From Rhodococcus oxybenzonivorans (lineage in GTDB: Bacteria; Actinomycetota; Actinomycetes; Mycobacteriales; Mycobacteriaceae): DNA of 64,000 nt. The stretch is from positions 4,650,001 through 4,714,000 of the forward strand of contig NZ_CP021354.1 in assembly GCF_003130705.1 (NCBI RefSeq). Reading direction: 5' to 3'. A program made the position numbers and the translations under genes. Numbering within the stretch: the first letter of the stretch is position 1; every line of letters begins with the position of its first letter. The notes under the pieces are model-generated. The model was given only the letters and a program-made list of their open reading frames with translations, ran no database searches and had not been told where the DNA came from. Positions 25,766 to 33,523 of this stretch are shown here, in pieces.

Positions 25766-26422
25766 CTACGCGTCCGGGCCGGCGACCGCGACGCGCGTCG
25801 CCATCTCGAGTGCAAGGGTGAATCCGCTGTCGGGGTCGTGACAGAGCTGCTTCGTAGCATCGGCATGCGCACGAATCCGCGGATCGGGACTCGCCCCCAC
25901 GTCGTCGAGGACCGGTAGGACAGCGTCCCCGAGTCCGACCAGCGCACGGCTCAGACTGAGCTGCAGGTGCTGATCGCCCCGGCCTAGTTCTGTCGCCAGA
26001 TCGGCCGCGAGCGCGGCCTCCTCGCCCGGCGGCACGAGCACGACGGCCGCCCGCCACGCGCTGCGCGCGACCTCGTCGTGCTCGTCGTGCACCAATCCCC
26101 ACACCCCGGGCCAGGCAAGCCGATCCCCCATCTTGGACAGGGTGTGCAGCGCCTGACTGCGGGCCTGCGCAGTGTCGGACCCGAGCTCTCGGACCAGTCT
26201 CGGCACCGTGAGCCCGCTGGGCAGGCGGCACAATGCCCAGGTCAGCATGTCGCGGACGAAGAAGTCCGGTTCGACGGCGCACCGCGCGACGAGAGCGTCC
26301 GTGAGCTGGGGGTCCGGGCGTGTTCCGGCCGCGAGTGCCGCCCGAAGCCGACTCGACGGGCCGCCCGCAGCCAGAGTGTCGACGAGGTGAGCGATCGGCC
26401 CACCGTGGTTGGTTGTGTTCAC
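25766..26422 (-). CDS. HEAT-repeat protein
   Basis: The 218-residue protein consists of HEAT-like helical repeats (DFFVRDMLTWALCRLPSGLT, DTAQARSQALHTLSKMGDRL, DEVARSAWRAAVVLVPPGEE, and so on) with no catalytic motif. The GTG at 26422 was chosen because AAGGAGG lies 8 bases upstream; GTG at 26431 is an alternative. It is the first gene of the minus-strand unit that continues with the MerR-HEAT regulator 14 bases on. It probably forms a complex with that regulator. Confidence 0.82.
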   Translation of the reverse strand: MNTTNHGGPIAHLVDTLAAGGPSSRLRAALAAGTRPDPQLTDALVARCAVEPDFFVRDMLTWALCRLPSGLTVPRLVRELGSDTAQARSQALHTLSKMGDRLAWPGVWGLVHDEHDEVARSAWRAAVVLVPPGEEAALAADLATELGRGDQHLQLSLSRALVGLGDAVLPVLDDVGASPDPRIRAHADATKQLCHDPDSGFTLALEMATRVAVAGPDA

Positions 26423-26633
26423 GACAACCACCTCCTTCGCCGACCATTGGATTCCTTGTCACTGTGTCAGGGTCAAGCGTTGCTGTCAGGGTGGGCGTCG
26501 ATCAACTCGCAGATCTTGCACGAGAGAAGTCGCCGGCATCTCTACTGTGAGGGGTGCGAGTTCCACCGATGAGTTTGTCCGGCTCGCGGAGTCCAACCAT
26601 CATCACCCTCTTCGACAGTGCAGGAGAAACTGA

Positions 26634-27278
26634 ATGGATCAGCTGCTGAGAGTCCAGAACTTCACTGTGTCTGGTGACGGGTTCGGCGCGGGTGAAAACC
26701 AGAGCTTCGAGAGACCGTTCGGCCACGCCGACCCCGGCGAGATGTTCGCCTGGGCCGGCGCCACGGCTAGCTGGCCCATGCGGACCGACCCCGGTGGGAG
26801 CCGCGGACTCGACGACTACTTCACGCGGGATTTCGCCCGAAACATCGGCGCCGAGATCATGGGCCGCAACAAATTCGGACCCCAACGGGGGCCGTGGGAG
26901 GACCACAGCTGGCGCGGCTGGTGGGGCGACGAACCCCCGTTCCATACCCCGGTATTCGTGATGACTCATCACGAGCGTCCGTCGTTCACCCTCTCCGACA
27001 CCACATTCCACTTCGTCGGAGGTGACCCTGCCACAGTTCTCGAGCAAGCGCGTGACGCCGCGGGCAGCAAGGACGTCCGACTCGGCGGCGGGGCTACCAC
27101 CATCCGGCAGTTCCTCGACGCCGACCTCGTGGACACGATGCATGTGGTGGTCTCTCCGGTGCAACTCGGGTCCGGCGTGCGACTGTGGGAGTCCCCCGAT
27201 GAGCTGCTCGACCGGTTTCATCTCGAGGTTGTGCCGAGCCCCAGCGGTGTGGCACACCACCTGTTCTGGCGCAGGTGA
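26634..27278 (+). CDS. RibD C-terminal/dihydrofolate-reductase-like protein
   Basis: The 214-residue protein is a second RibD-C/DHFR-fold member. Markers are FTVSGDGFGAG at the N-terminus, IMGRNKFGPQRGPW near residue 80, PVFVMTHH near 106, and the cofactor loop VRLGGGATTIRQFLDADLVD near 149. The ATG at 26634 follows AGGAG. It is divergent from the HEAT/MerR unit across a 211-base gap and converges on the LuxR gene across a strong hairpin. The substrate is unknown. It could be a target of the neighbouring MerR-HEAT regulator. Confidence 0.87.
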   Translation: MDQLLRVQNFTVSGDGFGAGENQSFERPFGHADPGEMFAWAGATASWPMRTDPGGSRGLDDYFTRDFARNIGAEIMGRNKFGPQRGPWEDHSWRGWWGDEPPFHTPVFVMTHHERPSFTLSDTTFHFVGGDPATVLEQARDAAGSKDVRLGGGATTIRQFLDADLVDTMHVVVSPVQLGSGVRLWESPDELLDRFHLEVVPSPSGVAHHLFWRR

Positions 27279-27292
27279 TCACTTCGCCCGAC

Positions 27293-28363
27293 TCACCTGC
27301 GGGGAACCGGCGCCTGCCGGTTCCCCGCAGGGCCGAATCGGAGCCGCGCAGCGAGTTCGGCGCGACTGCGAACTCCCGTCTTCGCATAGACGGATTTCAG
27401 GTGATCCTGCACGGTATTGGCAGTGATGGCACGGCGCTGCGCGATGTCGGATGTGGCGTATCCCGCCACGACGTCGCTACAGATTTCGCGTTCTCGTGCG
27501 GTCAACCCATAGGCGGCGAGCAGTAGACCGGTGAGGTCGCTGCCACCGGCCGATTCGAAAGTGACTACGGTCTGCGATTCGTCGCCACCGAGCATGGCGG
27601 TTGCTCGCACCAGAATCCAGCCGCCGTGTGCGTCACGGATCCGGGCCCGGAAGATCCCGGAACTGCTGGACCGTGCACCGAATGTCGCGGCCCGTAGCAC
27701 CACGGTCATCCGCCCGTGGGCGACTTCCTCGACGCGATTTCGCCAGGTTCGGGCCGCGGAGGTGAAGGAAAGGGGATCGCCCGTGGCACTCGTCAACACC
27801 ACTGCCGGCCCCTGATCGTCCGGTGGGTGGGTAGCCGGAGAGTGCACTGCCGCTGCCCGGGTCGCAGCCGCCAGCCCCGGCGCCACCAGCGCGAGAAACT
27901 CGATGTCGCGGTCGGAGAAATCCGGCCCCGATCGAACGAAGCCGGCTCCACCCCAGCAGGTTCCGTCCACTCGAAAGATGACCCGAACCTCGCGTGGGAG
28001 ACCGAGGGGCCGCCACACGCCACTGTGCCGGAGACTGCGCGCCACCTCATCGACGGGCAGGTCGGAAGCACGGGCGACTCCGCGACCGGTGCAGGCGAGA
28101 TCGGCAAATGTCGCGGGATCACGTCCGCCGTATTCCGACTCGGCAAGCAGCGGCTCGTATTCCTGGGGAATGCGATTGCGCCCGCTGGTCATCGAACTGA
28201 TCGCGAGCGACTCCGGGTCGATCATCGCCCAACACGTCAGGTCACTGGACACCGTCTGCTCGACCAGTTCGATGGCGCGCTCGTGCACTTGCGTGACGCC
28301 GGCACCCGATGCCGCCAACGCCACCACTTCCCGGCGGATCCTGTCCGCTCGGATCTCGAGCAT
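27293..28363 (-). CDS. GAF-like domain LuxR-type transcriptional regulator
   Basis: The 356-residue regulator has a C-terminal LuxR HTH (GLTAREREICSDVVAGYATS, then NTVQDHLKSVYAKTGVRSR). It is preceded by a GAF-like sensory region over roughly residues 15-175 and a PAS-like stretch. It is divergent from the cupin/DUF1304 pair, with a perfect palindrome at 28399-28416 between them, so it probably controls that pair and itself. Its last codons lie inside a strong terminator hairpin. Confidence 0.87.
   Translation of the reverse strand: MLEIRADRIRREVVALAASGAGVTQVHERAIELVEQTVSSDLTCWAMIDPESLAISSMTSGRNRIPQEYEPLLAESEYGGRDPATFADLACTGRGVARASDLPVDEVARSLRHSGVWRPLGLPREVRVIFRVDGTCWGGAGFVRSGPDFSDRDIEFLALVAPGLAAATRAAAVHSPATHPPDDQGPAVVLTSATGDPLSFTSAARTWRNRVEEVAHGRMTVVLRAATFGARSSSSGIFRARIRDAHGGWILVRATAMLGGDESQTVVTFESAGGSDLTGLLLAAYGLTAREREICSDVVAGYATSDIAQRRAITANTVQDHLKSVYAKTGVRSRAELAARLRFGPAGNRQAPVPRR
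27297..27330. terminator. strong bidirectional terminator inside the LuxR 3' coding end
   Basis: CTGCGGGGAACCGGC (27297-27311) pairs perfectly with GCCGGTTCCCCGCAG (27316-27330) around a GCCT loop, a 15-bp stem. It lies 18 bases past the RibD-C-like stop on the plus strand and within the last codons of the LuxR gene on the minus strand, so it can end transcripts from both. Confidence 0.75.
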
Positions 28364-28398
28364 GCAGCCAAGTATGCGCTGCTCACACCGTCGCGGCT

Positions 28399-28416
28399 AT
28401 CCCAGATTTCTGGGAT
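28399..28416. promoter_or_regulatory. palindromic operator between the LuxR and cupin genes
   Basis: ATCCCAGATTTCTGGGAT is a dyad with perfect 8-base arms and a TT centre. It sits 35 bases upstream of each of the two divergent start codons (28363 and 28451). That symmetric position suits an operator for the LuxR-type regulator acting on both promoters. Confidence 0.55.
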
Positions 28417-28450
28417 GGGCCACCGATCACCCCGGTCTTACGGTCGCAGT

Positions 28451-28915
28451 ATGTCTACCCACGTTCACATCCTCCGCTCCTGTGACGGCCTACGCCTCAC
28501 CATTCCCGACGCCGATATCACGGTGCTGGTACCCGGCGAGGTCACCCGCGGGGCATACGAGGTCTTCCTGGTCGAGAGTCGGCAAGGCAGACCGGGGCCA
28601 CTGCATACCGAGCCGTGGCCGAAGTCCTACTACCTACTGCTCGGCCGGATTCTCGTCCAGGCGGCCGACACCGGTTACGAACTCGCCGCGGGTGAATCCA
28701 TCACCTTCCCCCCGGGAACGATGAACACCTTCACCGTTCTCAGCGAGTCGGCCGAGTTCCTCCTCGTCACGGCCGGTGCGGACATGAGCGGGTTCTTCAC
28801 CGAACTCGACGCCCTCGGTCGCGCTCAGCACTCGGAGGAGGACGTCGCTCCCCTTCTCCACAAGGTCGCGAACGAGTACGGGATCACGCTGGCGAGCCAA
28901 GCAGGTGCGTCATGA
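28451..28915 (+). CDS. cupin-domain protein
   Basis: The 154-residue protein carries a cupin barrel. It has HTEPWPKSYYLLLGRILVQA near residues 52-71 and the second motif GESITFPPGTMNTFTVLSES near 80-99. The usual metal-binding histidines are only partly present, so enzymatic activity is doubtful and a binding or sensing role is possible. The ATG at 28451 is 35 bases after the palindrome. It shares an ATGA overlap (28912-28915) with the DUF1304 gene, so the two are coupled. Confidence 0.83.
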   Translation: MSTHVHILRSCDGLRLTIPDADITVLVPGEVTRGAYEVFLVESRQGRPGPLHTEPWPKSYYLLLGRILVQAADTGYELAAGESITFPPGTMNTFTVLSESAEFLLVTAGADMSGFFTELDALGRAQHSEEDVAPLLHKVANEYGITLASQAGAS

Positions 28916-29316
28916 TCGTCATTGCTCAGATTGCGACGCTGATCGCGGCGGCCGTTCATCTACTGGCGTTCGTGTGGGAGTCGGTGGTGTTCCTCCGGCC
29001 GTCGGTGCACGAGCGGCTGTTCCGGATTCCCACCTCCGACGTACCGGCCGTCCGCCTGTGGGCGTTCAACGTCGGTTTCTACAACTTGTTCCTCGGTTCC
29101 GGCGCGGTGGCCGGCGTGGTTCTCTGGTGGGCCGGGTCGGACACCGCGGGCCGCACCCTCGTGATCTACACCTGCATCTTCATGTTCCTGGCAGGAATCG
29201 CCCTGGCCGTCTCGGACCGTATGGCCTTGAGCCGCCCTCGCGGGTCGGGCGTCGCCGGAGCCCTGTCCCAGAGCACACCTCCCCTGGTGGCGTTGGTGGC
29301 CCTGGCGATCGGATGA
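28912..29316 (+). CDS. DUF1304 family membrane protein
   Basis: The 134-residue protein has four predicted membrane helices and the DUF1304 pattern (HLLAFVWESVVFLRPSVHER near residues 20-40, FNVGFYNLFLGSGA near 52-65). The family's function is not known. Its start overlaps the cupin stop by 4 bases, giving a two-gene operon under the LuxR-type regulator. Confidence 0.85.
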   Translation: MIVIAQIATLIAAAVHLLAFVWESVVFLRPSVHERLFRIPTSDVPAVRLWAFNVGFYNLFLGSGAVAGVVLWWAGSDTAGRTLVIYTCIFMFLAGIALAVSDRMALSRPRGSGVAGALSQSTPPLVALVALAIG

Positions 29317-29396
29317 GCACGATCGTCTCGCGATTGCCAGTAAGTTCTCAGGCTCCGAACCCACCCCAGAGGGTCGCCGGGCGGCACCATGGAGTG

Positions 29397-30263
29397 ATGT
29401 CACAGATGACCGTGCTCGCCGTCGGTGGCACCGGCGAATCCCGTCCCGATGACCGCCGCACCGAAGTCTCGGGCCTCCTCCGCGAAGTGACCGTCCGACT
29501 CGACGACCGTTTTGCGCCCCAATGGGTCGGTTACCCGGCGTCGTACGGGCCAGTCGCGACGGGCGGCCTCAGCTACGTGCAGAGCACCGAAGCGGGAGTC
29601 TGCGCGTTACTCGACCGACTCCGGGAAGACGCCGGCCCGATCGCCCTGATCGGCTACTCGCAGGGGTGCACGGTCATCCGGGAACTTCTGGGAATGATTG
29701 CTGCGGGCATTGTCCCAGTGGGCCGCATCGTTGCCGCCGGATTCATTTCGGATCCGCAGCAACCGGCCGGGGTGGTGCCGGGCTGCGAGGGACGCGGCGT
29801 CGCCGGCGAGGGCCCGCCACTCCCCGCCGCGGTTTCGGTGATGTGGGTGGCGAACCCGCAGGACATGATCTGTAATGCCAGCGACGACAGCTACGTCCGC
29901 GACATTGCGGATCTCACCCGATCGATGTCGCTGCGCACCGCGCACACCTGGTGTGCGCACATGTGGCAGCTGCTCCGCCACAACAGTTTCCAGAATGCGG
30001 CGAAGACCCGCTTCAGCCCCCGTCAGTGGCGTACCGACCTCCGGCGTCTGCGTATCGCACTCGTCGAAATTCTTGGCTACCTCCCGCCACGGCTGGCCTG
30101 GCGTGGTATTCGTATCACCAACCGGCGTGGTGGACGGCACATCGCGTACGCAACCGAACCCCTCGACGCACGCGGGATGACGGGATGTCAGGTGTTGGCA
30201 CGCTGGCTGTGCGACACGGCGGATGACCACACCGTCTCCGAGTCGCTGAGCCCGGCCGCATGA
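29397..30263 (+). CDS. LysB/cutinase-like serine esterase (PE-PPE-type alpha/beta hydrolase)
   Basis: The 288-residue protein carries a nucleophile elbow, GYSQG (about residue 85), in IALIGYSQGCTVIRELLGMI. A downstream VMWVANPQDMICNASDD region holds the probable acid. The pattern resembles mycobacteriophage LysB and PE-PPE/cutinase esterases that cleave mycolate-type esters. No signal peptide is visible. The start was placed at the ATG at 29397; the ribosome site is weak, and ATG 29406 is an alternative. No phage genes surround it, so it may be domesticated or act in envelope metabolism. Confidence 0.72.
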   Translation: MSQMTVLAVGGTGESRPDDRRTEVSGLLREVTVRLDDRFAPQWVGYPASYGPVATGGLSYVQSTEAGVCALLDRLREDAGPIALIGYSQGCTVIRELLGMIAAGIVPVGRIVAAGFISDPQQPAGVVPGCEGRGVAGEGPPLPAAVSVMWVANPQDMICNASDDSYVRDIADLTRSMSLRTAHTWCAHMWQLLRHNSFQNAAKTRFSPRQWRTDLRRLRIALVEILGYLPPRLAWRGIRITNRRGGRHIAYATEPLDARGMTGCQVLARWLCDTADDHTVSESLSPAA

Positions 30264-30412
30264 ACCGAACGCGCTACGACGGCCATCGACGCTCCCTCAC
30301 CGACCGCACTGTGCACTGCCATCAGTCCGCCGAGAGAAATAAGAGCCGTGCCCGCGTCGAGCGCCAACCTCCCGACCGCGAGTGCACCGGTCACCGTTTG
30401 TCGCACACTCAT
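30188..30412 (-). CDS. possible small alanine-rich protein, convergent overlap
   Basis: A 74-codon frame starts at ATG 30412, with a good GGAGGG site 9-10 bases upstream (plus-strand CCCTCC near 30421). The product is Ala/Val/Ser-rich with one mildly hydrophobic stretch and no known family. It overlaps the 3' end of the esterase gene by 76 bases on the opposite strand, which lowers confidence. The remaining bases to 30593 hold no other supported gene. Confidence 0.35.
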   Translation of the reverse strand: MSVRQTVTGALAVGRLALDAGTALISLGGLMAVHSAVGEGASMAVVARSVHAAGLSDSETVWSSAVSHSQRANT

Positions 30413-30593
30413 CAGGATCTCCCTCCGGTTGCCGACCGCTCTGACACCTTCCTATAGATACGTGCCCGGATACCCGATGGCTCAACCACAGCTTCAGACA
30501 TGCGCCTTGGAACCCCCCTGGCGCCGACCGCCTCCACAGTTCGGGAACGCCCTGGTTCCACATCGAAGCGGCGCGGGGTCATAATGGGTCGTT

Positions 30594-31433
30594 ATGGACG
30601 CATATCACGCTGATGCGGCCACCGCAGACTCCGTCCTCGCCTCACCCGAGGACGCCCCTGCGGTGGTGAAGAAGGTTGCCCGGTCCGCCGCGACGCTGAG
30701 CGTCGAGCGGTTGGCCGCGTTGGTGACCGCTATGGGTGGATCGATCTCAGACGAAGATCACCTGGTGGTTGTACTGCAGCGAGCAGTGGAGATCGCGCAC
30801 GAGGCGATCGATGGCGCCGACAGCTGCGGCATCACCATCGTGTCCGGCGGCCGTACCTTCACCGCAGTGCACACCGATGCGCGAACGCTGCAGGTCGACG
30901 CCCACCAGTACGAAATCGGTGAGGGTCCGTGCCTGCATGCGGCAACCACGGGCGAGACAGTGCGCGTAGACGTCGACAGTGCCGACGCGCGGTGGCCCCA
31001 GTTCATCGCCGCCGCGAAAGAAGAAGGCGTCCGCTCGTTCCTTGCTGCCCCGCTCTACACACCTAGCGAGCGTTTCGGTTCGCTCAACATCTATGGTCGC
31101 AGGCCCAACGCCTTCACCAAGCAGGACGAAGCCGCCGTCGATGCCCTGACCGCCGCTCTGGCCCGTGCCATCGCCGACTATGCGCGCTTCCGGCATGCGC
31201 GGGATCTCGCCGACGGGCTACGCGAGGCCCTCGAAAGCCGCGCCCCGATCGAGCAGGCCAAGGGCATGCTGATGGCCATCCACCGGATCGACGCCGACGC
31301 CGCCTTCCAGATGCTCGCCGAGAATTCGCAGCGCAGCAACCGCAAGCTGCGGGTTGTCGCGAAAGAACTGCTGGCCGCCGTCTCCGGAGTCGACGCCGCA
31401 GCCGCCGACGAGACGGCGAAAGAACCTTCCTGA
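30594..31433 (+). CDS. GAF and ANTAR domain protein (RNA-binding antiterminator type)
   Basis: The 279-residue protein has a GAF domain (about 55-195, with EIGEGPCLHAATTGETVRVD and FLAAPLYTPSERFGSLNIYG). A C-terminal ANTAR domain follows (about 205-262), with RAPIEQAKGMLMAIHRIDAD and FQMLAENSQRSNRKLR. ANTAR domains bind paired RNA hairpins and prevent transcription termination. Such GAF-ANTAR proteins are abundant in actinobacteria. An RNA-structure-prone segment follows the gene. The ligand and target transcript are unknown. Confidence 0.9.
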   Translation: MDAYHADAATADSVLASPEDAPAVVKKVARSAATLSVERLAALVTAMGGSISDEDHLVVVLQRAVEIAHEAIDGADSCGITIVSGGRTFTAVHTDARTLQVDAHQYEIGEGPCLHAATTGETVRVDVDSADARWPQFIAAAKEEGVRSFLAAPLYTPSERFGSLNIYGRRPNAFTKQDEAAVDALTAALARAIADYARFRHARDLADGLREALESRAPIEQAKGMLMAIHRIDADAAFQMLAENSQRSNRKLRVVAKELLAAVSGVDAAAADETAKEPS

Positions 31434-31436
31434 TCC

Positions 31437-31492
31437 GCGCACGGCAGCACAAAGTCCTGCCCGGCATATGACTACCGAACAGGACCGTGCGC
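31437..31492 (+). terminator. two-part hairpin after the GAF-ANTAR gene
   Basis: GCGCACG (31437-31443) pairs with CGTGCGC (31486-31492), and inside it GTCCTG (31454-31459) pairs with CAGGAC (31480-31485). The left arm is interrupted by a 10-base bulge. It lies just after the stop codon and may be a terminator or a regulated RNA element upstream of the small gene at 31611. Confidence 0.4.
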
Positions 31493-31610
31493 GCCGTCGG
31501 AGCTGCTTTCTCAACTCCGCGCGCTGAGCAGATGCACACGTAGGAACGAGCAGCCACTTCCGGACGAGAGTACGCGTGCTTCGGCGGCCCACGCCTGCGA
31601 CAATGGGACG

Positions 31611-31781
31611 GTGTACGACGACGTCTCCACACTGGGCAGCGAAAAACTGACCGCCATCCTGGCGGAGCAGCGGGCCCTCCTCGGAGAATCAGTTGCCAAC
31701 GACTACGGCGAGGCGTACTGCATCCACGCCCGTGAGCGCATCGAAGAACTCGAGGCTGAGGTCGCCCGCCGCGGATTGTAG
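31611..31781 (+). CDS. small conserved-looking protein (56 aa), function unknown
   Basis: A 56-codon frame starts at GTG 31611 after a GGGAC site and ends at TAG 31779-31781. The product is acidic and helical, with a C-terminal amphipathic, coiled-coil-like stretch (RERIEELEAEVARRGL). Codon usage is that of a real gene in this genome. It lies 177 bases after the GAF-ANTAR gene on the same strand. No family is recognised. Confidence 0.6.
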   Translation: MYDDVSTLGSEKLTAILAEQRALLGESVANDYGEAYCIHARERIEELEAEVARRGL

Positions 31782-31811
31782 TTCTCGCCGCAGAACCCTG
31801 GGTGTGGTCTG

Positions 31812-32726
31812 CTAGAAGGCGTAGTCCACGACCACCGGGGCGTGGTCACTCATCCGGCGGTCCGCCGCCGGATCCCGGTCGGTACCGGCCGCGACCACCG
31901 CCCCCGCCAGCCGTGGCGTCGCAAGGTGGTAGTCGATACGCCACCCGACATCATTCACGAATGACTGCCCCAGCCACGACCACCACGAGTACGGACCGTC
32001 AACGCCCGGATGCTGTCGCCGGACGACGTCGACGAGCGTGCGCGGCGACAGGATGGAGTCGAACCACTCACGTTCCTCCGGCAGATAACCCTCCACCTGG
32101 TTGCTGCGGCGCCAGTTCCGAACGTCGTGACGGGTGTGCGCAATATTGAGGTCACCCATCACCAGCAGTTCCCTGCCCCGTGCGCGTGCCGTGCGGCGCG
32201 CGCGGGTCAGCTGTCGCGCGAATGCGGAGAGAAACCGCATCTTGCGGTCGTAGCGGGCTCCACCGTCGGGCGCCTCCCGCATGCGCCCCGGCTTCTGGAG
32301 GTGCGCCGGAAGGCCACCCTTCGGGAGGTACATCGACACCACGGTGATCGGCGCCTCGGCAAGGTCCACCTCGAGGTACCGGCCCTCGTTGGCGAACTCC
32401 CCCAGCCCACGGGCCAACGGCACCGGGTCGAGTTCCACTGTCTCGGTGTGCGTTTCCCCCGGCCGTTGCACGAGAGCCACACCACTCCACGTTCGAATCG
32501 CGAGGGGCGCACACCGAGTCAGGACCGCCACACCATTGCGGCCCGCGAGCTCCCCCTCGTCGTACGCCAGGTGGTACTCGCCGAACACACCCGGCGGGAC
32601 AGCGCTGGCACGAGCCCGCATCTCCTGGATCGCGACCACATCGGGTCGACGATCGGCCAGCCACTCCTCGAATCCGCGCCGCTGCGCCGCACGAATCCCA
32701 TTGACGTTGAAGGTCGCGATCCGCAC
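31812..32726 (-). CDS. xthA: exodeoxyribonuclease III (AP endonuclease)
   Basis: The 304-residue protein is an ExoIII/AP endonuclease family member acting in base-excision repair. It has MRIATFNVNGIR at the N-terminus, the metal-binding Glu in VAIQEMR (residue 35), MGDLNIAHTRHDVRNWR near 191-207, and the final SDHAPVVVDY motif. It starts at GTG 32726. It stands alone between a small gene on the other strand and the toxin-antitoxin pair. The tyrosine of the YLPKGG motif, normally important, is present. Confidence 0.93.
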   Translation of the reverse strand: MRIATFNVNGIRAAQRRGFEEWLADRRPDVVAIQEMRARASAVPPGVFGEYHLAYDEGELAGRNGVAVLTRCAPLAIRTWSGVALVQRPGETHTETVELDPVPLARGLGEFANEGRYLEVDLAEAPITVVSMYLPKGGLPAHLQKPGRMREAPDGGARYDRKMRFLSAFARQLTRARRTARARGRELLVMGDLNIAHTRHDVRNWRRSNQVEGYLPEEREWFDSILSPRTLVDVVRRQHPGVDGPYSWWSWLGQSFVNDVGWRIDYHLATPRLAGAVVAAGTDRDPAADRRMSDHAPVVVDYAF

Positions 32727-32808
32727 GAGGCACAGTGTAGGGAACCGGGGCCGTCTCGCTGTACCGGGTCAGGCTCTCAACCGAATCGATGATCCAACGG
32801 ACGACAAA

Positions 32809-33126
32809 CTACTGAAGTGTGATCGAGTCGTCTCCGAAGTCCGCCACCACGCGTAGGCGTCCGCCGAGCGCAGCCACATACGATTCCAAGGTGCCCAACT
32901 CCGTGTGTTGCAAGTCGCCGCGTTCGAGCTTCGACACTCGGGCTTGTGAGACACCTAGCGCCTTAGCAACATCCGCCTGCCGCGGCCCTTGGGCCTTACG
33001 GATGTCTGCCAGGCGGTAGGCGCGCACCATCTCATGCATCTCCTTACGTGCGTTGTCCGCGCGCTGCGGATCGATCAATCCGTTGTCGACCGCCTCCGCG
33101 CGAACCTCACGCCAATTCCGTGCCAC
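32809..33126 (-). CDS. XRE-type antitoxin (HigA-like)
   Basis: The 105-residue protein has a helix-turn-helix of the XRE type (RQADVAKALGVSQARVSKLE, about residues 49-68) followed by a short beta region, as in HigA antitoxins of HigB-type toxins. The GTG at 33126 follows AAGGAGG at 8 bases; a longer frame to 33222 would overlap the toxin gene. It begins 14 bases after the toxin stop, in the toxin-first order typical of HigBA systems. It should neutralise the toxin and repress the promoter. Confidence 0.85.
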   Translation of the reverse strand: MARNWREVRAEAVDNGLIDPQRADNARKEMHEMVRAYRLADIRKAQGPRQADVAKALGVSQARVSKLERGDLQHTELGTLESYVAALGGRLRVVADFGDDSITLQ

Positions 33127-33140
33127 CTTCGACACCTCCT

Positions 33141-33494
33141 TCAGTCGTCGTAATCTCCGTCTAGCCACTTCTGATACCGGTCGTCCGCCACCGGGATGTT
33201 TTCGGCATACCACGCCCGCCATTGACCAGTCTTATCGCCGCCGACTAGCAGTACCGCATCGCGGTGTGGATCAAAAATGAACAAGATTCGTATGTGAGTA
33301 CCCGGCGGTCGCAACTCCTTCATGCTGTGAAAGCGAGAGGCTTTCACCTTGTCGACCACTGGGCGCCCTAAGGTTGGACCGGTAGCCTCGAGAAGGTCAA
33401 TCGCACCAGCAACATGCTCGGCAGCCTCTGGGTCGGTCGAAGCAAGTTCGATGAACCATTCTTCAACCTCCTTCAAGAGTTCTACGTTGAACAC
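33141..33494 (-). CDS. RelE/HigB-like toxin (phage-derived Gp49-like)
   Basis: The 117-residue protein resembles the HigB/Gp49-like branch of RelE-fold toxins. It has an N-terminal EEWFIELASTDPEAAEHV helix and the core KASRFHSMKELRPPGTHIRI near residues 51-70, followed by LFIFDPHRDAVLLVGGDKTG. Such toxins cut ribosome-bound mRNA. The GTG start at 33494 is 6 bases downstream of a TATGAT -10 element with no Shine-Dalgarno, so the transcript may be leaderless. The module is visibly lower in GC than its neighbours. Confidence 0.85.
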   Translation of the reverse strand: MFNVELLKEVEEWFIELASTDPEAAEHVAGAIDLLEATGPTLGRPVVDKVKASRFHSMKELRPPGTHIRILFIFDPHRDAVLLVGGDKTGQWRAWYAENIPVADDRYQKWLDGDYDD

Positions 33495-33500
33495 AAGGAG

Positions 33501-33523
33501 ATCATATAACTTCTATGTTGTAT
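33501..33523 (-). promoter_or_regulatory. toxin-antitoxin promoter with overlapping operator
   Basis: On the minus strand TATGAT (33501-33506) is a near-consensus -10 element directly before the toxin GTG. An imperfect dyad, ATATAAC then GTTGTAT with a 6-base spacer (33504-33523, one arm mismatch), overlaps it. This is the expected arrangement for autorepression by the antitoxin. Confidence 0.5.

Noticed and set aside
31467..31526. 19-codon frame after the GAF-ANTAR gene, considered as a leader peptide
   Set aside because: It has no ribosome site and lies within the hairpin region; too short to support.
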